A DNA stretch of 64,000 bases, taken from the NCBI RefSeq assembly GCF_024436175.1, contig NZ_JANFQP010000003.1:121149-185148 (forward strand), in the 5' to 3' direction. Under the pieces are notes generated by a model, which was given only the letters and a program-made list of their open reading frames with translations, made no database searches and was not told the origin of the DNA. A program made the position numbers and the translations under genes. How positions within the stretch are numbered: position 1 is the stretch's first letter; every line of letters starts with the position of its first letter. Source of the stretch: Kaistella montana (GTDB taxonomy: Bacteria; Bacteroidota; Bacteroidia; Flavobacteriales; Weeksellaceae). Positions 34,613 to 45,770 of the stretch are shown piece by piece.

Positions 34613-37243
34613 ATGATTGCAGAGAAAGAGAGAATGCTAGATGAAAGCTGGAAAAAATGGGGTCCTTATGTAAGTAACCGCCAATGGGGAACCGTGCGGG
34701 AGGACTATAGTTCCGATGGAAACGCTTGGGAATACACCAGTTATGAAAGTGCTTTGAGCAGGGCTTATCGCTGGAATGAAGACGGAATTGCAGGAATCTG
34801 CGATGATCACCAGAAGCTTTGTTTTGCATTTTCATTTTGGAATCGTAAAGATAAAATGATTAAAGAACGCTTCTTCGGGCTAAGTAATTATCAAGGAAAC
34901 CATGGAGAAGACATTAAAGAAATTTTCTATTATTTGGATAATACACCCACTCATTCTTACATGAAAATGGTGTACAAATATCCGATTAATGAGTTTCCTT
35001 ACGACCAATTAATTAATGAAAACGGGCGTCGCAGTGGCAAAGAATCTGAATACGAAATTGTTGACACTCAAATATTTAACAATAGTGAATATTTCGATAT
35101 TTTTATAGAATATGCAAAAGCTTCCCAAGATGATTTCCTGATTCGTGTGACGGCGGTTAATAGAAGCAATAAAAAAGCTCCACTTGTGATTTTGCCAACT
35201 TTATGGTTCCGCAATAATTGGAGTTGGGGATACGATCGTTATCATCCAAAACTAAAATCTTCGGCAAACGGAATTATCGACATCGAACATGAAAATAATT
35301 CCATGAAAAAGCTTTATGCTAAAGATAAAAGAACCAATACATTCTTCTGCGAAAACGAAACTAATTCACCGAAACTTTTCAATATACCAAGTGAATCAAA
35401 GTTCTTCAAAGATGGAATTAATGAATATTTGGTGCATGGAAAAGCATCAGCAATCAACCCTGAAAAATCAGGAACAAAGGCAAGTTTCTATGTTGACACC
35501 GAATTAGAAGCAGGTGAAAGTAAAAGTTTTGATTTCCGATTATCTTCCGCTGATTTAGAAGATGCTTTCTTTGATTTCGATAAGATATTTAATTTAAGGA
35601 AAAAAGAAACAGAAGAATTCTACCACGAAATTCAACACGAAATTGAAAGTGAAGAAGAGAAAAATATCCAGCGACAAGCTTTTGCAGGTTTGCTTTGGAA
35701 CAAACAATTCTATCATTACGATGTTTCAAAATGGCTGAAAGGTGACCCAAAATACAAAGCAGACCGCAATTTCAACCATTTTGTAAGAAATACAGAATGG
35801 GAGCACATGCAAAACAAAGATATCATCTCAATGCCCGACAAATGGGAATATCCGTGGTTTGCAACATGGGATTTGGCCTTTCACTGTGTTCCATACGCGA
35901 TTTTGGATTCCGATTTTGCGAAATGCCAGTTGAAACTTTTAACTAAAGAATGGTATATTCACCCAAATGGGCAGCTTCCGGCGTACGAATGGGATTTTAG
36001 TGACGTGAATCCGCCTGTTCATGCTTGGTCAACTTTTAGAGTGTTTAAAATTGATGAAAAGATAAACGGAAAACCAGATATTCCTTTCTTGGAAAGTGTT
36101 TTTCAAAAACTTTTACTCAATTTCACTTGGTGGGTAAACCGAAAAGACAAAAAAGGAAATAATGTCTTTGGTGGCGGTTTCCTCGGACTTGATAACATCG
36201 GAGCATTTGACCGAAATATGCAGTTTAAAAACGGTGACCACCTAGAACAAGCCGACGGAACAAGCTGGATGGCGATGTTTGCTCTTAATATGATGAGGAT
36301 TTCTATGGAATTAGCATTGTACAATCCTGTTTATGAAGATATGGCGATCAAATTTTTTGAACATTATCTGTACATCGCTGCGGCTATGGAGAATCTTGGA
36401 GAAACCAGAAATGGCCTCTGGAACGAAGAAGATGGTTTTTTCTATGATGTTTTACAATTAAATAATGGAGATTCTATTTCTTTGAAACTAAGAAGTATTG
36501 TAGGTTTAATTCCGATGTTTGCTGTTGAAATTATCGAGCACGATATTTTAGAAAAATTGCCCAACTTTACGAAAAGAATGCATTGGATCCTCAAAAACAA
36601 ACCAGAACTTGCTAATTTGGTATCTCACTGGGAAGTTGAAGGCGAAGGAGGAAAACACTTAATGAGTATTTTAAGAAAAACCCGGCTTACACGAATCCTG
36701 AAAAGGATGGTCGATGAAAAAGAATTTCTTTCCCACTACGGAATCCGTTCAATGTCGAAAGTTTATGAAGAAAACCCATTCAAATTTACAGTTGACGGAC
36801 AAGATTTCACGGTAAAATACACTCCTGCGGAAAGCGAAAGCCGAATGTTCGGAGGAAATAGTAACTGGCGCGGTCCAATTTGGTTCCCAATCAATTTCCT
36901 TATCGTAGAAAGTTTGCAGCGATTCCACTACTATTATGGCGACAGCATGAAAATAGAATTCCCCACTAATAGCGGGGAAATGAAAGATTTACTTTACGTT
37001 TCCGAAGATCTGAGCAAAAGGTTGTACTCTATTTTTTGTAAAAACGAAAATGGTGAAAGGGCTTTCAATGGTGGAAATTACATGATGAATCATGATGAAC
37101 ATTTCAAAGATTACATTATGTTTTACGAATATTTCAACGGCGATACCGGAATGGGAATTGGTGCATCACACCAAACCGGCTGGACAGCGACCATTGCTAA
37201 ACTCATTCAACCAACCAATATCGTGAAAGGTAAATTTTCTTAG
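34613..37243 (+). CDS. GH63-like glucosidase
   Basis: Large cytoplasmic protein (876 aa from the ATG at 34613) of the mannosyl-oligosaccharide glucosidase / MGH type with an (alpha/alpha)6 barrel. An N-terminal beta-domain begins LDESWKKWGPYVSNRQWGTVREDYS. The barrel part has PDKWEYPWFATWDLAFHCV, QLPAYEWDFSDVNPPVHAW, FGGGFLGLDNIGAFDR and SNWRGPIWFPINFL, with acidic residues at positions expected for catalysis. No signal peptide, so it likely acts on internal sugars; the substrate is unknown. An upstream in-frame ATG at 34526 would run through the divergent promoter and is rejected. A near-consensus -7 (TATTTTCG, 34588-34595) precedes it. Confidence 0.82.
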   Translation: MIAEKERMLDESWKKWGPYVSNRQWGTVREDYSSDGNAWEYTSYESALSRAYRWNEDGIAGICDDHQKLCFAFSFWNRKDKMIKERFFGLSNYQGNHGEDIKEIFYYLDNTPTHSYMKMVYKYPINEFPYDQLINENGRRSGKESEYEIVDTQIFNNSEYFDIFIEYAKASQDDFLIRVTAVNRSNKKAPLVILPTLWFRNNWSWGYDRYHPKLKSSANGIIDIEHENNSMKKLYAKDKRTNTFFCENETNSPKLFNIPSESKFFKDGINEYLVHGKASAINPEKSGTKASFYVDTELEAGESKSFDFRLSSADLEDAFFDFDKIFNLRKKETEEFYHEIQHEIESEEEKNIQRQAFAGLLWNKQFYHYDVSKWLKGDPKYKADRNFNHFVRNTEWEHMQNKDIISMPDKWEYPWFATWDLAFHCVPYAILDSDFAKCQLKLLTKEWYIHPNGQLPAYEWDFSDVNPPVHAWSTFRVFKIDEKINGKPDIPFLESVFQKLLLNFTWWVNRKDKKGNNVFGGGFLGLDNIGAFDRNMQFKNGDHLEQADGTSWMAMFALNMMRISMELALYNPVYEDMAIKFFEHYLYIAAAMENLGETRNGLWNEEDGFFYDVLQLNNGDSISLKLRSIVGLIPMFAVEIIEHDILEKLPNFTKRMHWILKNKPELANLVSHWEVEGEGGKHLMSILRKTRLTRILKRMVDEKEFLSHYGIRSMSKVYEENPFKFTVDGQDFTVKYTPAESESRMFGGNSNWRGPIWFPINFLIVESLQRFHYYYGDSMKIEFPTNSGEMKDLLYVSEDLSKRLYSIFCKNENGERAFNGGNYMMNHDEHFKDYIMFYEYFNGDTGMGIGASHQTGWTATIAKLIQPTNIVKGKFS

Positions 37244-37249
37244 AAAAAA

Positions 37250-37672
37250 TTAATTTACCAGATTTCCATTTACATAAACTTCGTACGCAATTGCTACGTT
37301 GGGCTCAAGCGTTTTGGAAACCGAACAATATTTATCAAAAGAAAGTTCAGCAGATTTTAAAGCTTTTTTAGGATCGATATTTCCCTCAAGGAAGAATTTT
37401 ACCAAAATTGATTTAAATGGTTTTGCATCATCTACTTGAACGCGTTCTCCTTCAACCTCAGCGGAAAAACTGGTGATATCTTGACGTTGTTTTTTTAGGA
37501 TCGAAACAATATCGATTCCGCTACAACCTGCAACTGCCATGAGAATAGATTCCATCGGAGAAATTCCTTTAGCATCCGGCTGTGAAGTATTATCAAGCAA
37601 AATTTTGTTGCCTGATTGATTGGTGCATTCAAATAAATAATCGCTGTTGATTCTATTGAGCGTGATTTTCAT
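37250..37672 (-). CDS. OsmC-family protein
   Basis: OsmC/Ohr-like protein (140 aa), thiol peroxidase class against organic hydroperoxides. The two redox Cys are Cys50 (AVAGCSGID) and Cys116 (DKYCSVSKTLEP), both intact. This short form resembles YhfA-type OsmC relatives more than Ohr. Convergent with the glucosidase gene (6 nt apart) and divergent from the small acetyltransferase. A -7 box TAATTTTG is at 37709-37716. Confidence 0.88.
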   Translation of the reverse strand: MKITLNRINSDYLFECTNQSGNKILLDNTSQPDAKGISPMESILMAVAGCSGIDIVSILKKQRQDITSFSAEVEGERVQVDDAKPFKSILVKFFLEGNIDPKKALKSAELSFDKYCSVSKTLEPNVAIAYEVYVNGNLVN

Positions 37673-37782
37673 TTTTAAATTATTAAAATTGGAAAGATTC
37701 TTGTTTTACAAAATTACTAAATCTGAATTGTAATCTTCCGAAATTCAGTTTTAAAAAAAGCATTATCTTTAAAATAAAAATT

Positions 37783-38073
37783 ATGAAATACGAAAACCAT
37801 CAATCTGGAAACGGCGGTGTGATAACTTTGAATAATGATGAGGAAGAAATTGGAAGATTGACTTACACTATTTTTCCTGAAGAAAATAAGCTCATCATTT
37901 CTTTTGTTTTGGTACACCCAAAATTTGAAGGTCGTGGTATGGGGAAATATCTGGTAGAAGAAGGCATAAAATTCGCCAGAAAAAACAATTGGAAGGTTTA
38001 TCCTCATTGTTCTTACGCCAGATCTGTTATGCAAAGAATGACCGATATCGACGATATCTTGCTACAACGATAA
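37783..38073 (+). CDS. Small GNAT-type N-acetyltransferase-like protein
   Basis: Single-domain protein (96 aa) of the short GCN5-related group. The acetyl-CoA motif LVHPKFEGRGMGKYLVEEG and the ending YPHCSYARSVM are typical, and catalytic acidic residues of large GNATs are absent. The substrate is unknown. It ends at a bidirectional terminator shared with yebC. Confidence 0.82.
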   Translation: MKYENHQSGNGGVITLNNDEEEIGRLTYTIFPEENKLIISFVLVHPKFEGRGMGKYLVEEGIKFARKNNWKVYPHCSYARSVMQRMTDIDDILLQR

Positions 38074-38076
38074 AAG

Positions 38077-38108
38077 AAAAACCTCAAAGAAATTTTGAGG
38101 TTTTTTTT
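38077..38108. terminator. Bidirectional terminator between the small GNAT gene and yebC
   Basis: Stem AAACCTCAAA / TTTGAGGTTT, with A and T runs outside on both sides. It serves the plus-strand acetyltransferase and the minus-strand yebC. Confidence 0.85.
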
Positions 38109-38117
38109 ATGTTTGAG

Positions 38118-38858
38118 TTACATTTTTTCTAATAACTCTTCGGAGATTTCCATGTTGTGATAAACATTCTGTACATCGTCATCTTCTTCAAAACGGTCTA
38201 GCATTTTCATGTTTGCTTTGAATTGTTCTTCAGTGACCTCTTTAGTATTATTAGCAATTCGTTGTAATTCTGCGCTCTTCACTTCAATGCCGAGTTCATC
38301 CAATTTGTGGGAAAGAGCACCAAAATCTTCAAATGCTGTAGTAATCATTACTTCTTCATCATCACTATCAATTTCTTCTGCTCCACCGTCGATCATTTCC
38401 ATTTCAAAATCATCCCAAGGCAATTTAATTAAAGATTTATCGATAGAAAAAATACCTTTTCTATCGAAAATAAATGCAAGTTCTCCATTTTTACCGAGAT
38501 TTCCATCAAATTTATTAAAGACAGCTCTCACATTCGCTACTGTTCGGGTAGGATTATTGGTTGTACATTCCACAAAGAAAGCAACGCCTCCTTGTCCGTA
38601 ACCTTCATAGGTAATCTCATCATATTGTTCTGCATCTGCCCCAGAAGCTTTTTTAATAGCTCTTTCTACATTATCTTTTGGCATATTGGCACCCTTTGCA
38701 TTCTGGATGCATCTTCTTAATGCGGGGTTAGATTCAGGATCTGGTCCTCCAGCTTTTACGGCAATAGCAATGTCTTTTCCAATCTTAGAGAATGTTTTGG
38801 CCATCTTGTCCCATCTAGCCATTTTTGAGGCTTTTCTATATTCGAATGCGCGTCCCAT
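38118..38858 (-). CDS. YebC/PmpR-family protein (TACO1-like)
   Basis: YebC family (246 aa), once called transcription regulators and now linked to relief of ribosome stalling at proline runs. It has the N-terminal signature AFEYRKASKMARWDKMAKTF, then NAKGANMPKDNVERAIKKA, YEGYGQGGVAFFVECTTNN and RTVANVR. Length is normal. A -7 box TATTTTTG is at 38882-38889 on the minus strand. Confidence 0.92.
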   Translation of the reverse strand: MGRAFEYRKASKMARWDKMAKTFSKIGKDIAIAVKAGGPDPESNPALRRCIQNAKGANMPKDNVERAIKKASGADAEQYDEITYEGYGQGGVAFFVECTTNNPTRTVANVRAVFNKFDGNLGKNGELAFIFDRKGIFSIDKSLIKLPWDDFEMEMIDGGAEEIDSDDEEVMITTAFEDFGALSHKLDELGIEVKSAELQRIANNTKEVTEEQFKANMKMLDRFEEDDDVQNVYHNMEISEELLEKM

Positions 38859-38904
38859 ATTTTTTATGAATTTTGTGTTTGCAAAAATAATGAATTTAAG
38901 TCAA

Positions 38905-38935
38905 TAAAAAAACGCCCTCATTGCTGAGAGCGTTT
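38905..38935 (-). terminator. Hairpin-plus-T terminator upstream of ompA
   Basis: Stem AAACGCCCTCA / TGAGAGCGTTT with loop TTGC, T-tract on the minus strand, 22 nt beyond the ompA stop codon side (38958). It ends the ompA transcript. Confidence 0.85.
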
Positions 38936-38957
38936 ATTATTTAGAAAAATAATTTAA

Positions 38958-40379
38958 TTATTTTTTCTTTTTAGCTGGAGCTTTTTTAGTAACTACATCT
39001 GATTTTTTGTAAGTAGCCCATTCAGTAGCATCTTCGATTGCTCTTACAACTACTTTTCTGTCTTGTTGTCTTTCTGCATCAGTTGCAGTTTCTGGAACTA
39101 CAGCTTTAGCTTCACCAACACCGATAGATTTAAGTGAGTTAACATCTACACCTCTTGCATCTAAAGCAGAAACTACAGAAGCAGCTCTTTGTCTAGATAA
39201 ATTAAGGTTATATGCTTCAGAACCTTTTTTATCAGTTTGACCTTCTAATAGATAGTTACCACCATCTGTTTTGATTAAAGTAGCAGCAGCATCTAATCTT
39301 GGTCCTGATTCAGACTTGATTGTAGCTTTGTTGAAATCGAAATAAATGTTTTTCAATTCTCCTTCTACTTCAGTAGCTGTTACAGATTTAGGTTTAGGAC
39401 AACCGTTATATTGTGCAAGACCTGGAACTGTTGGACAAGCATCGTCTTTGTCTAACACTCCGTCCCCGTCAGTATCTGGCCAAGGACATCCGTTGTTTTC
39501 AGCTGGACCTGCTACTGTAGGACAAGCATCATCTTTATCTACAACACCGTCACCGTCAGTATCTGGCCAAGGGCATCCGTTGTTTTCAACTGGACCTGCT
39601 ACATCTGGACATTGATCATCTTTATCTGGAACTCCGTCGCCATCAGTATCAGGACAACCTTGGAACTGAGCTAAACCTGGAGTATCTGGACATAAATCGT
39701 CTTTATCTAAAATACCATCTTTATCTCTATCTGTGTTTCCAAATCTGAACAATAAAGATGCAGAAGCTTGCCAAAAGTTAGCTACGCTAGATTTATCTCC
39801 TGGGGTAGATACATAATCACCTTGAATACCAAGACCAAAGTTTTTAGTTAACCAGAAGTTTGAACCCAATCCTGTTGCTAGAGCGAAGTGATTAGCTCCG
39901 ATATTCTGTCCATCTCCGTCAACCGCATTTGTAGCACCTGAGTAATCATGTCTTAGATAGTTAGCTCCTACTCTTAAGTAAGGATCAAACCAAGACTCTT
40001 CATTCCATAGTCCATTAAATTTAAATTGAAGACCCAAACCTGTCATTAGGAAAAATTCTTTTCCCATTCCAATTCTTTTGTTGTCAACATTCCCTACGGA
40101 AGTTTGCCAATCAAGAACTAAATACTTGTTTAAGTTTCTTGCAACTGTTAATTTAGAAAGCGGTGGAGTGATTGTGAAATTGTTTATGTTATACAATTCA
40201 CCTCCGTCACCACCACCAAAAGCTGTTGAAAAAACATTTCCAACGTTTCCTCCTGCTGCAGCATGATTTACTCCGTGAGCACCAACACCGATTAACCACG
40301 GGTTGCTGGTCGTCTGAGCGAAAACAGTAGAGGCAACAGTAAGTGCCAATGCTGAAATTCCTAATTTTAGATTTTTCAT
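38958..40379 (-). CDS. OmpA-family outer-membrane protein with TSP type-3 repeats
   Basis: Protein of 473 aa. Signal peptide 1-21 (VASTVFAQ), an eight-strand-barrel-like N-terminal domain to about 215, then Ca-binding thrombospondin type-3 repeats (about 217-335) of the form DTDGDGVxDKDDxCP, and an OmpA peptidoglycan-binding domain (about 345-455; NIYFDFNKATI, LEGQTDKKGSEAYNLNLSRQRA). It ends in a Lys/Ala tail. It links outer membrane and cell wall and is probably very abundant. The repeats are near-identical at DNA level (around 39420-39640), so copy-number change is possible. Confidence 0.93.
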   Translation of the reverse strand: MKNLKLGISALALTVASTVFAQTTSNPWLIGVGAHGVNHAAAGGNVGNVFSTAFGGGDGGELYNINNFTITPPLSKLTVARNLNKYLVLDWQTSVGNVDNKRIGMGKEFFLMTGLGLQFKFNGLWNEESWFDPYLRVGANYLRHDYSGATNAVDGDGQNIGANHFALATGLGSNFWLTKNFGLGIQGDYVSTPGDKSSVANFWQASASLLFRFGNTDRDKDGILDKDDLCPDTPGLAQFQGCPDTDGDGVPDKDDQCPDVAGPVENNGCPWPDTDGDGVVDKDDACPTVAGPAENNGCPWPDTDGDGVLDKDDACPTVPGLAQYNGCPKPKSVTATEVEGELKNIYFDFNKATIKSESGPRLDAAATLIKTDGGNYLLEGQTDKKGSEAYNLNLSRQRAASVVSALDARGVDVNSLKSIGVGEAKAVVPETATDAERQQDRKVVVRAIEDATEWATYKKSDVVTKKAPAKKKK

Positions 40380-40456
40380 AGAATTAAATGATTAAATAAT
40401 TGATAATGCAAAATAAATATAAATTTTCTTTATAAACAAAGATTTTAACTGTTTTT

Positions 40457-40915
40457 TTAACTTTTCTTTAATATTCGATCGAGATTTCTTTTGTTTTCTC
40501 TATCTTTTATAGTTTCCCGTTTATCAAAGAGTTTCTTACCTTTTCCAAGTGCGATAAGAATTTTGGCTTTTCCTTTATCAGTAATATATAATTTCAAAGG
40601 GATAATTGTATTTCCTACATCTTTTAGTTTTTTTTCGAACTTTTGCAATTCTCTTTTGTGCAACAACAATTTCCGTTCCCTTTTTGTCTTATGATTATAA
40701 AAAGTTCCCAATTTATATTCATCAATCATCATATTAATGATGTATAATTCTCCATCAATGAACTGGCAAAACGCTTCTGTGATGCTCGCCTTTGAAGACC
40801 TCAACGATTTGATCTCAGTCCCTGTAAGCACCATTCCTGCCTCGATTTCTTCAAGTATCTCGTACTCAAATCGGGCTCTTTTATTAAAAATATTGATTGA
40901 TTTTTCTATCTTCAT
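40457..40915 (-). CDS. smpB: SsrA-binding protein SmpB
   Basis: Partner of tmRNA in trans-translation (152 aa). It has NKRARFEYEILEEIEAGMVLTGTEIKSLR, then ALGKGKKLFDKRETIKDRE and a basic C-terminal tail that enters the empty mRNA channel. All are intact. The tmRNA gene is not in this window. Confidence 0.96.
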   Translation of the reverse strand: MKIEKSINIFNKRARFEYEILEEIEAGMVLTGTEIKSLRSSKASITEAFCQFIDGELYIINMMIDEYKLGTFYNHKTKRERKLLLHKRELQKFEKKLKDVGNTIIPLKLYITDKGKAKILIALGKGKKLFDKRETIKDRENKRNLDRILKKS

Positions 40916-41036
40916 TGATCATCAAATTTGGGTTTCAAAAAAAAATATATTTTTTTTTAACATTAACAAAATTTTATCTTAATTTCTTTTTTTTTGATTT
41001 TAATAATTAAAACCAACGAAACTTATAAATGCTTAA

Positions 41037-42707
<1,671 letters not shown>

Positions 42708-42724
42708 CAACAAATAATTTATTT

Positions 42725-42759
42725 AAAAGCCGTTCAATTCATTTTGAACGGTTTTTTTT
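42725..42759 (+). terminator. Terminator of the ABC-F gene
   Basis: Stem GCCGTTCAA / TTGAACGGT, then eight T residues, 18 nt after the stop codon. Confidence 0.88.
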
Positions 42760-42819
42760 GTTTGAATACGAACTTAGAAACCACCGAATTCCCAACATTT
42801 TTTTTTGTATTTTTGTAAC

Positions 42820-44532
42820 ATGATGAGTCAAAAATGGATTTATAAGCCCGAACCCGACGCCGACACTGTCGATGGAATAAGTTCCTCGCTTGGTTTTGGA
42901 ACTTTTGAATCTAAAATCCTTGTTCTTCGTGGCATTGATAATTACCAGAAAGCAAGAGAATTTTTCAAACCAAACCTCAACGATATCCACAATCCTTTTC
43001 TGATGAAAGATATGCAAATTGCGGTAGATAGAATCGCAACTGCCATCGAAAATGGAGAAAAAATATTGGTTTATGGCGATTATGATGTCGATGGAACCAC
43101 CGCGGTTGCTCTCATGTACCTTTATTTAAGCAAAATTGTAGAGAAAAAATACCTCGATTTCTATATTCCAGATCGAAATTCCGAAGGCTACGGCATCTCT
43201 AACGAAGGAATCGATTTTGCTAAAGAAAACAATTTCTCACTAATTATCGCACTTGATTGCGGCATAAAAGCCATCGATAAGATTGAATATGCCAAAAATC
43301 TCGGCGTAGATTTCATTATTTGCGATCACCATTTACCTGGAGACAAAATTCCAGAAGCTGTCGCTGTTTTAGACCCGAAAAGAAAAGATTGCCGATATCC
43401 TTTCAAAGAACTTTCGGGTTGTGGCGTTGGTTTTAAATTATGTCAAGGACTCAATACGATTTATAAAATTCCGGAAGCTGAATTGTTTGAACTCACCGAT
43501 TTATTAGCAATTTCTATTGCAGCCGATATTGTTTCTATGACCGGCGAAAACAGGGTTTTAGCAAAACAAGGTTTAAAAATTTTAAGAAAATCACGGAATT
43601 TAGGTTTAAGAATGCTAATTCCGGAAGATAAATTGGCGACTTTTGAAATCTCCAACATCGTTTTCGAAATCGCTCCGAAAATCAATGCGGCCGGTAGAAT
43701 TTCTCATGGAAAAGCAGCTGTTGAATTGATGGTTTCCGACAATCTAAAACAAGCCCATCAAATCGTTAACGACATCATCACGCTCAACGATTCCAGAAGA
43801 GAGATGGATATGAGTAGCACTACGGAAGCGCTTTTGCAAATCGAAGAAACCGGTCAACTCGAAAATTACACTACGGTAGTTTATGGCTCCAATTGGAACA
43901 AAGGCGTAATCGGAATTGTAGCTTCGCGATTGATTGAAACTTATTATAAACCCACTTTGGTTTTCACTGATGGAAACAATGGTGAATTGGTTGCGTCCGC
44001 GCGTTCCGTCGCAGATTTTGATGTGCATGATGCATTGGAAAATTGCTCTGAATTTTTCACTAAATTCGGCGGACATCCAGCTGCTGCGGGACTTTCCATG
44101 GAAAAAGATAAATTTGATTTGTTCCGTGAAAAATTTGAAAAAGTAGTTGCCGAAAAAATTCAGGAGCACCAAAAAGAACCAAGTATCACCATCGATTCTG
44201 AAGTGGAAGTAGATGATTTGAACAAAGATTTTTTCAATTTCCATCGTAAACTTGCACCTTTCGGGCCTCATAATATGAAACCTGTTTTGGTTTTAAAGAA
44301 CCAAAAAGTCTCCGGATATGTAAAAACGATGGGAAAAGATGCAGGTCACATCAAATTTTACATCAAACAAGATTCTACGGGAAGAAACATCGAATGTGTC
44401 GGATTTAAATTAGGCAAACACGCCGATCAATTCCGAGAAAAAACTTTCGATATCGCCTTTACTGCTGAAGAAAATCATTGGAAAGGAAACGTAACCTATT
44501 TCTTGAATATTCGGGATGTGAAGTTTCATTAA
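42820..44532 (+). CDS. recJ: Single-stranded-DNA exonuclease RecJ
   Basis: 5'-3' ssDNA exonuclease of recombination and mismatch repair (570 aa). DHH-family motifs: YGDYDVDG (85-92), CDHH (168-171) and the DHHA1 motif GGHPAAAG (from about 417), followed by an OB-like C-terminal domain. ATG at 42820 chosen (a second ATG follows directly); an upstream frame start at 42805 lies inside the -7 box TATTTTTG (42808-42815). With only 4 nt between the box and the ATG, the message may be nearly leaderless. Convergent with the next gene (6 nt). Confidence 0.95.
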   Translation: MMSQKWIYKPEPDADTVDGISSSLGFGTFESKILVLRGIDNYQKAREFFKPNLNDIHNPFLMKDMQIAVDRIATAIENGEKILVYGDYDVDGTTAVALMYLYLSKIVEKKYLDFYIPDRNSEGYGISNEGIDFAKENNFSLIIALDCGIKAIDKIEYAKNLGVDFIICDHHLPGDKIPEAVAVLDPKRKDCRYPFKELSGCGVGFKLCQGLNTIYKIPEAELFELTDLLAISIAADIVSMTGENRVLAKQGLKILRKSRNLGLRMLIPEDKLATFEISNIVFEIAPKINAAGRISHGKAAVELMVSDNLKQAHQIVNDIITLNDSRREMDMSSTTEALLQIEETGQLENYTTVVYGSNWNKGVIGIVASRLIETYYKPTLVFTDGNNGELVASARSVADFDVHDALENCSEFFTKFGGHPAAAGLSMEKDKFDLFREKFEKVVAEKIQEHQKEPSITIDSEVEVDDLNKDFFNFHRKLAPFGPHNMKPVLVLKNQKVSGYVKTMGKDAGHIKFYIKQDSTGRNIECVGFKLGKHADQFREKTFDIAFTAEENHWKGNVTYFLNIRDVKFH

Positions 44533-44538
44533 AAAAAA

Positions 44539-45690
44539 TTAGAGCATTTTGTGCCTTTCAAATTCTTTAGTTCTATCGAAAAGAAAGCGATAAGTTGCCA
44601 ATTTTCGGGTCACTTCAGTTTCCAGATTCTCTGCTATTTTCATCATTTTCGGGTTGAAATCTCCGATCCATTGCATTTCATAATCTTCAAAAGAAGTCGT
44701 TTTGCGAAAATGTTTGGTGCCTTCCCAAATCATGAATCCATCGATGCCTTTACGCTGCCATTCGGGAACAATCCCAAAAACCAAACCTACCATTTTCTTA
44801 TTGGTTTTAAATTTTTTTATGAAAAGAAACTTTAGTTTTTGCCATAAACTAAATTTTCCATTCAAATATTTAAACCATTGGTTCAGATCGGGAATATTCA
44901 TCCACATTGCAATTGGTTTTTCGTTTTCATAGACAAACCACGAAATATGCTCGTTAATCACAGGTTTTAAAGTAGCAAAAAGTTTAAGCGTTTGCATATT
45001 CGAAAGTTGCTTTCCTTCGCCGTGACTCGCCCAAGCCTTGTTGTAAACTTCCGTGAAATCATCTGCAAATTTCTTCAGATTTTTCACCTTCATTCTTTTG
45101 GCGGTAATATTTTTATTCTGCGAAATTCTCGCATGCATTTGCATGAAATTTTCCGCTACCGGATCGTGAATTTTCCTACCAAAACATAATTGATTGAAAT
45201 AAATCTGGAAACCATAATTCTCGAAAAGCGTTTTGTAATAAGGCGGATTATAATTCATTCCATAAAGTGGCTCGCTAAATCCATCAATTAAAAGTCCCCA
45301 GAATTTGTCGCGTTCCCCGAAATTGATCGGTCCGTCCATCGCTTCCATTCCTTTTTGCTGAAGTTCATTTTTAGCAAAATCGAAAATAAAATCGGCGGTT
45401 TTTTGATCATTAATGCAATCAAAAAATCCTATGCCGCCGGTAGGTTGCTGTTGTTTGTATTGTCTGCTGATAAAAACTGCAATTTTCCCGACAGTTTCGC
45501 CTTTGGAATTTATAAAAAGGTACCGTTCACATTCTCCTGAACGGAAAAATTTATTCTTTTTCTCATCGAAAACCTGCTCGATATCTTGATCAAGTGGCCG
45601 AATGTAGTTCGGATCATTCATCAGGAGTTTTCCGGGAAAATTTAAAAATTCTTGAATGTGATTATGGGAAACGACTTTAATTGCCTTCAT
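44539..45690 (-). CDS. GNAT-like acyltransferase family protein
   Basis: Protein of 383 aa with two GNAT-like halves. The first has the ERYLFINSKGETVGKIAVFISRQ region and GGIGFFDCINDQKTADFIFD; the second has GLVFGIVPEWQRKGIDGFMIWE. It resembles Bacteroidota proteins annotated only as GNAT-family or YghO-like. The substrate is unknown. It is a single gene between two convergent or divergent neighbours (recJ 6 nt, kefG-like 80 nt). Confidence 0.68.
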   Translation of the reverse strand: MKAIKVVSHNHIQEFLNFPGKLLMNDPNYIRPLDQDIEQVFDEKKNKFFRSGECERYLFINSKGETVGKIAVFISRQYKQQQPTGGIGFFDCINDQKTADFIFDFAKNELQQKGMEAMDGPINFGERDKFWGLLIDGFSEPLYGMNYNPPYYKTLFENYGFQIYFNQLCFGRKIHDPVAENFMQMHARISQNKNITAKRMKVKNLKKFADDFTEVYNKAWASHGEGKQLSNMQTLKLFATLKPVINEHISWFVYENEKPIAMWMNIPDLNQWFKYLNGKFSLWQKLKFLFIKKFKTNKKMVGLVFGIVPEWQRKGIDGFMIWEGTKHFRKTTSFEDYEMQWIGDFNPKMMKIAENLETEVTRKLATYRFLFDRTKEFERHKML

Positions 45691-45770
45691 ATCTCAAAAA
45701 TAAGATTTTTTCCAATGAGTTATAAATTGCTTTTATTTTTTTTCGTTAATTTTATAGAAACTTCTTCCTC

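Noticed and set aside
39420..39640. Regular repeats inside ompA that could be taken for a CRISPR-like array
   Set aside because: The period and translation match thrombospondin type-3 calcium repeats (DTDGDGVxDKDD), not repeat-spacer units.
43744..44271. 175-codon minus-strand frame inside recJ
   Set aside because: Antisense to a gene with intact DHH motifs, with no domain and aromatic-rich shadow composition.
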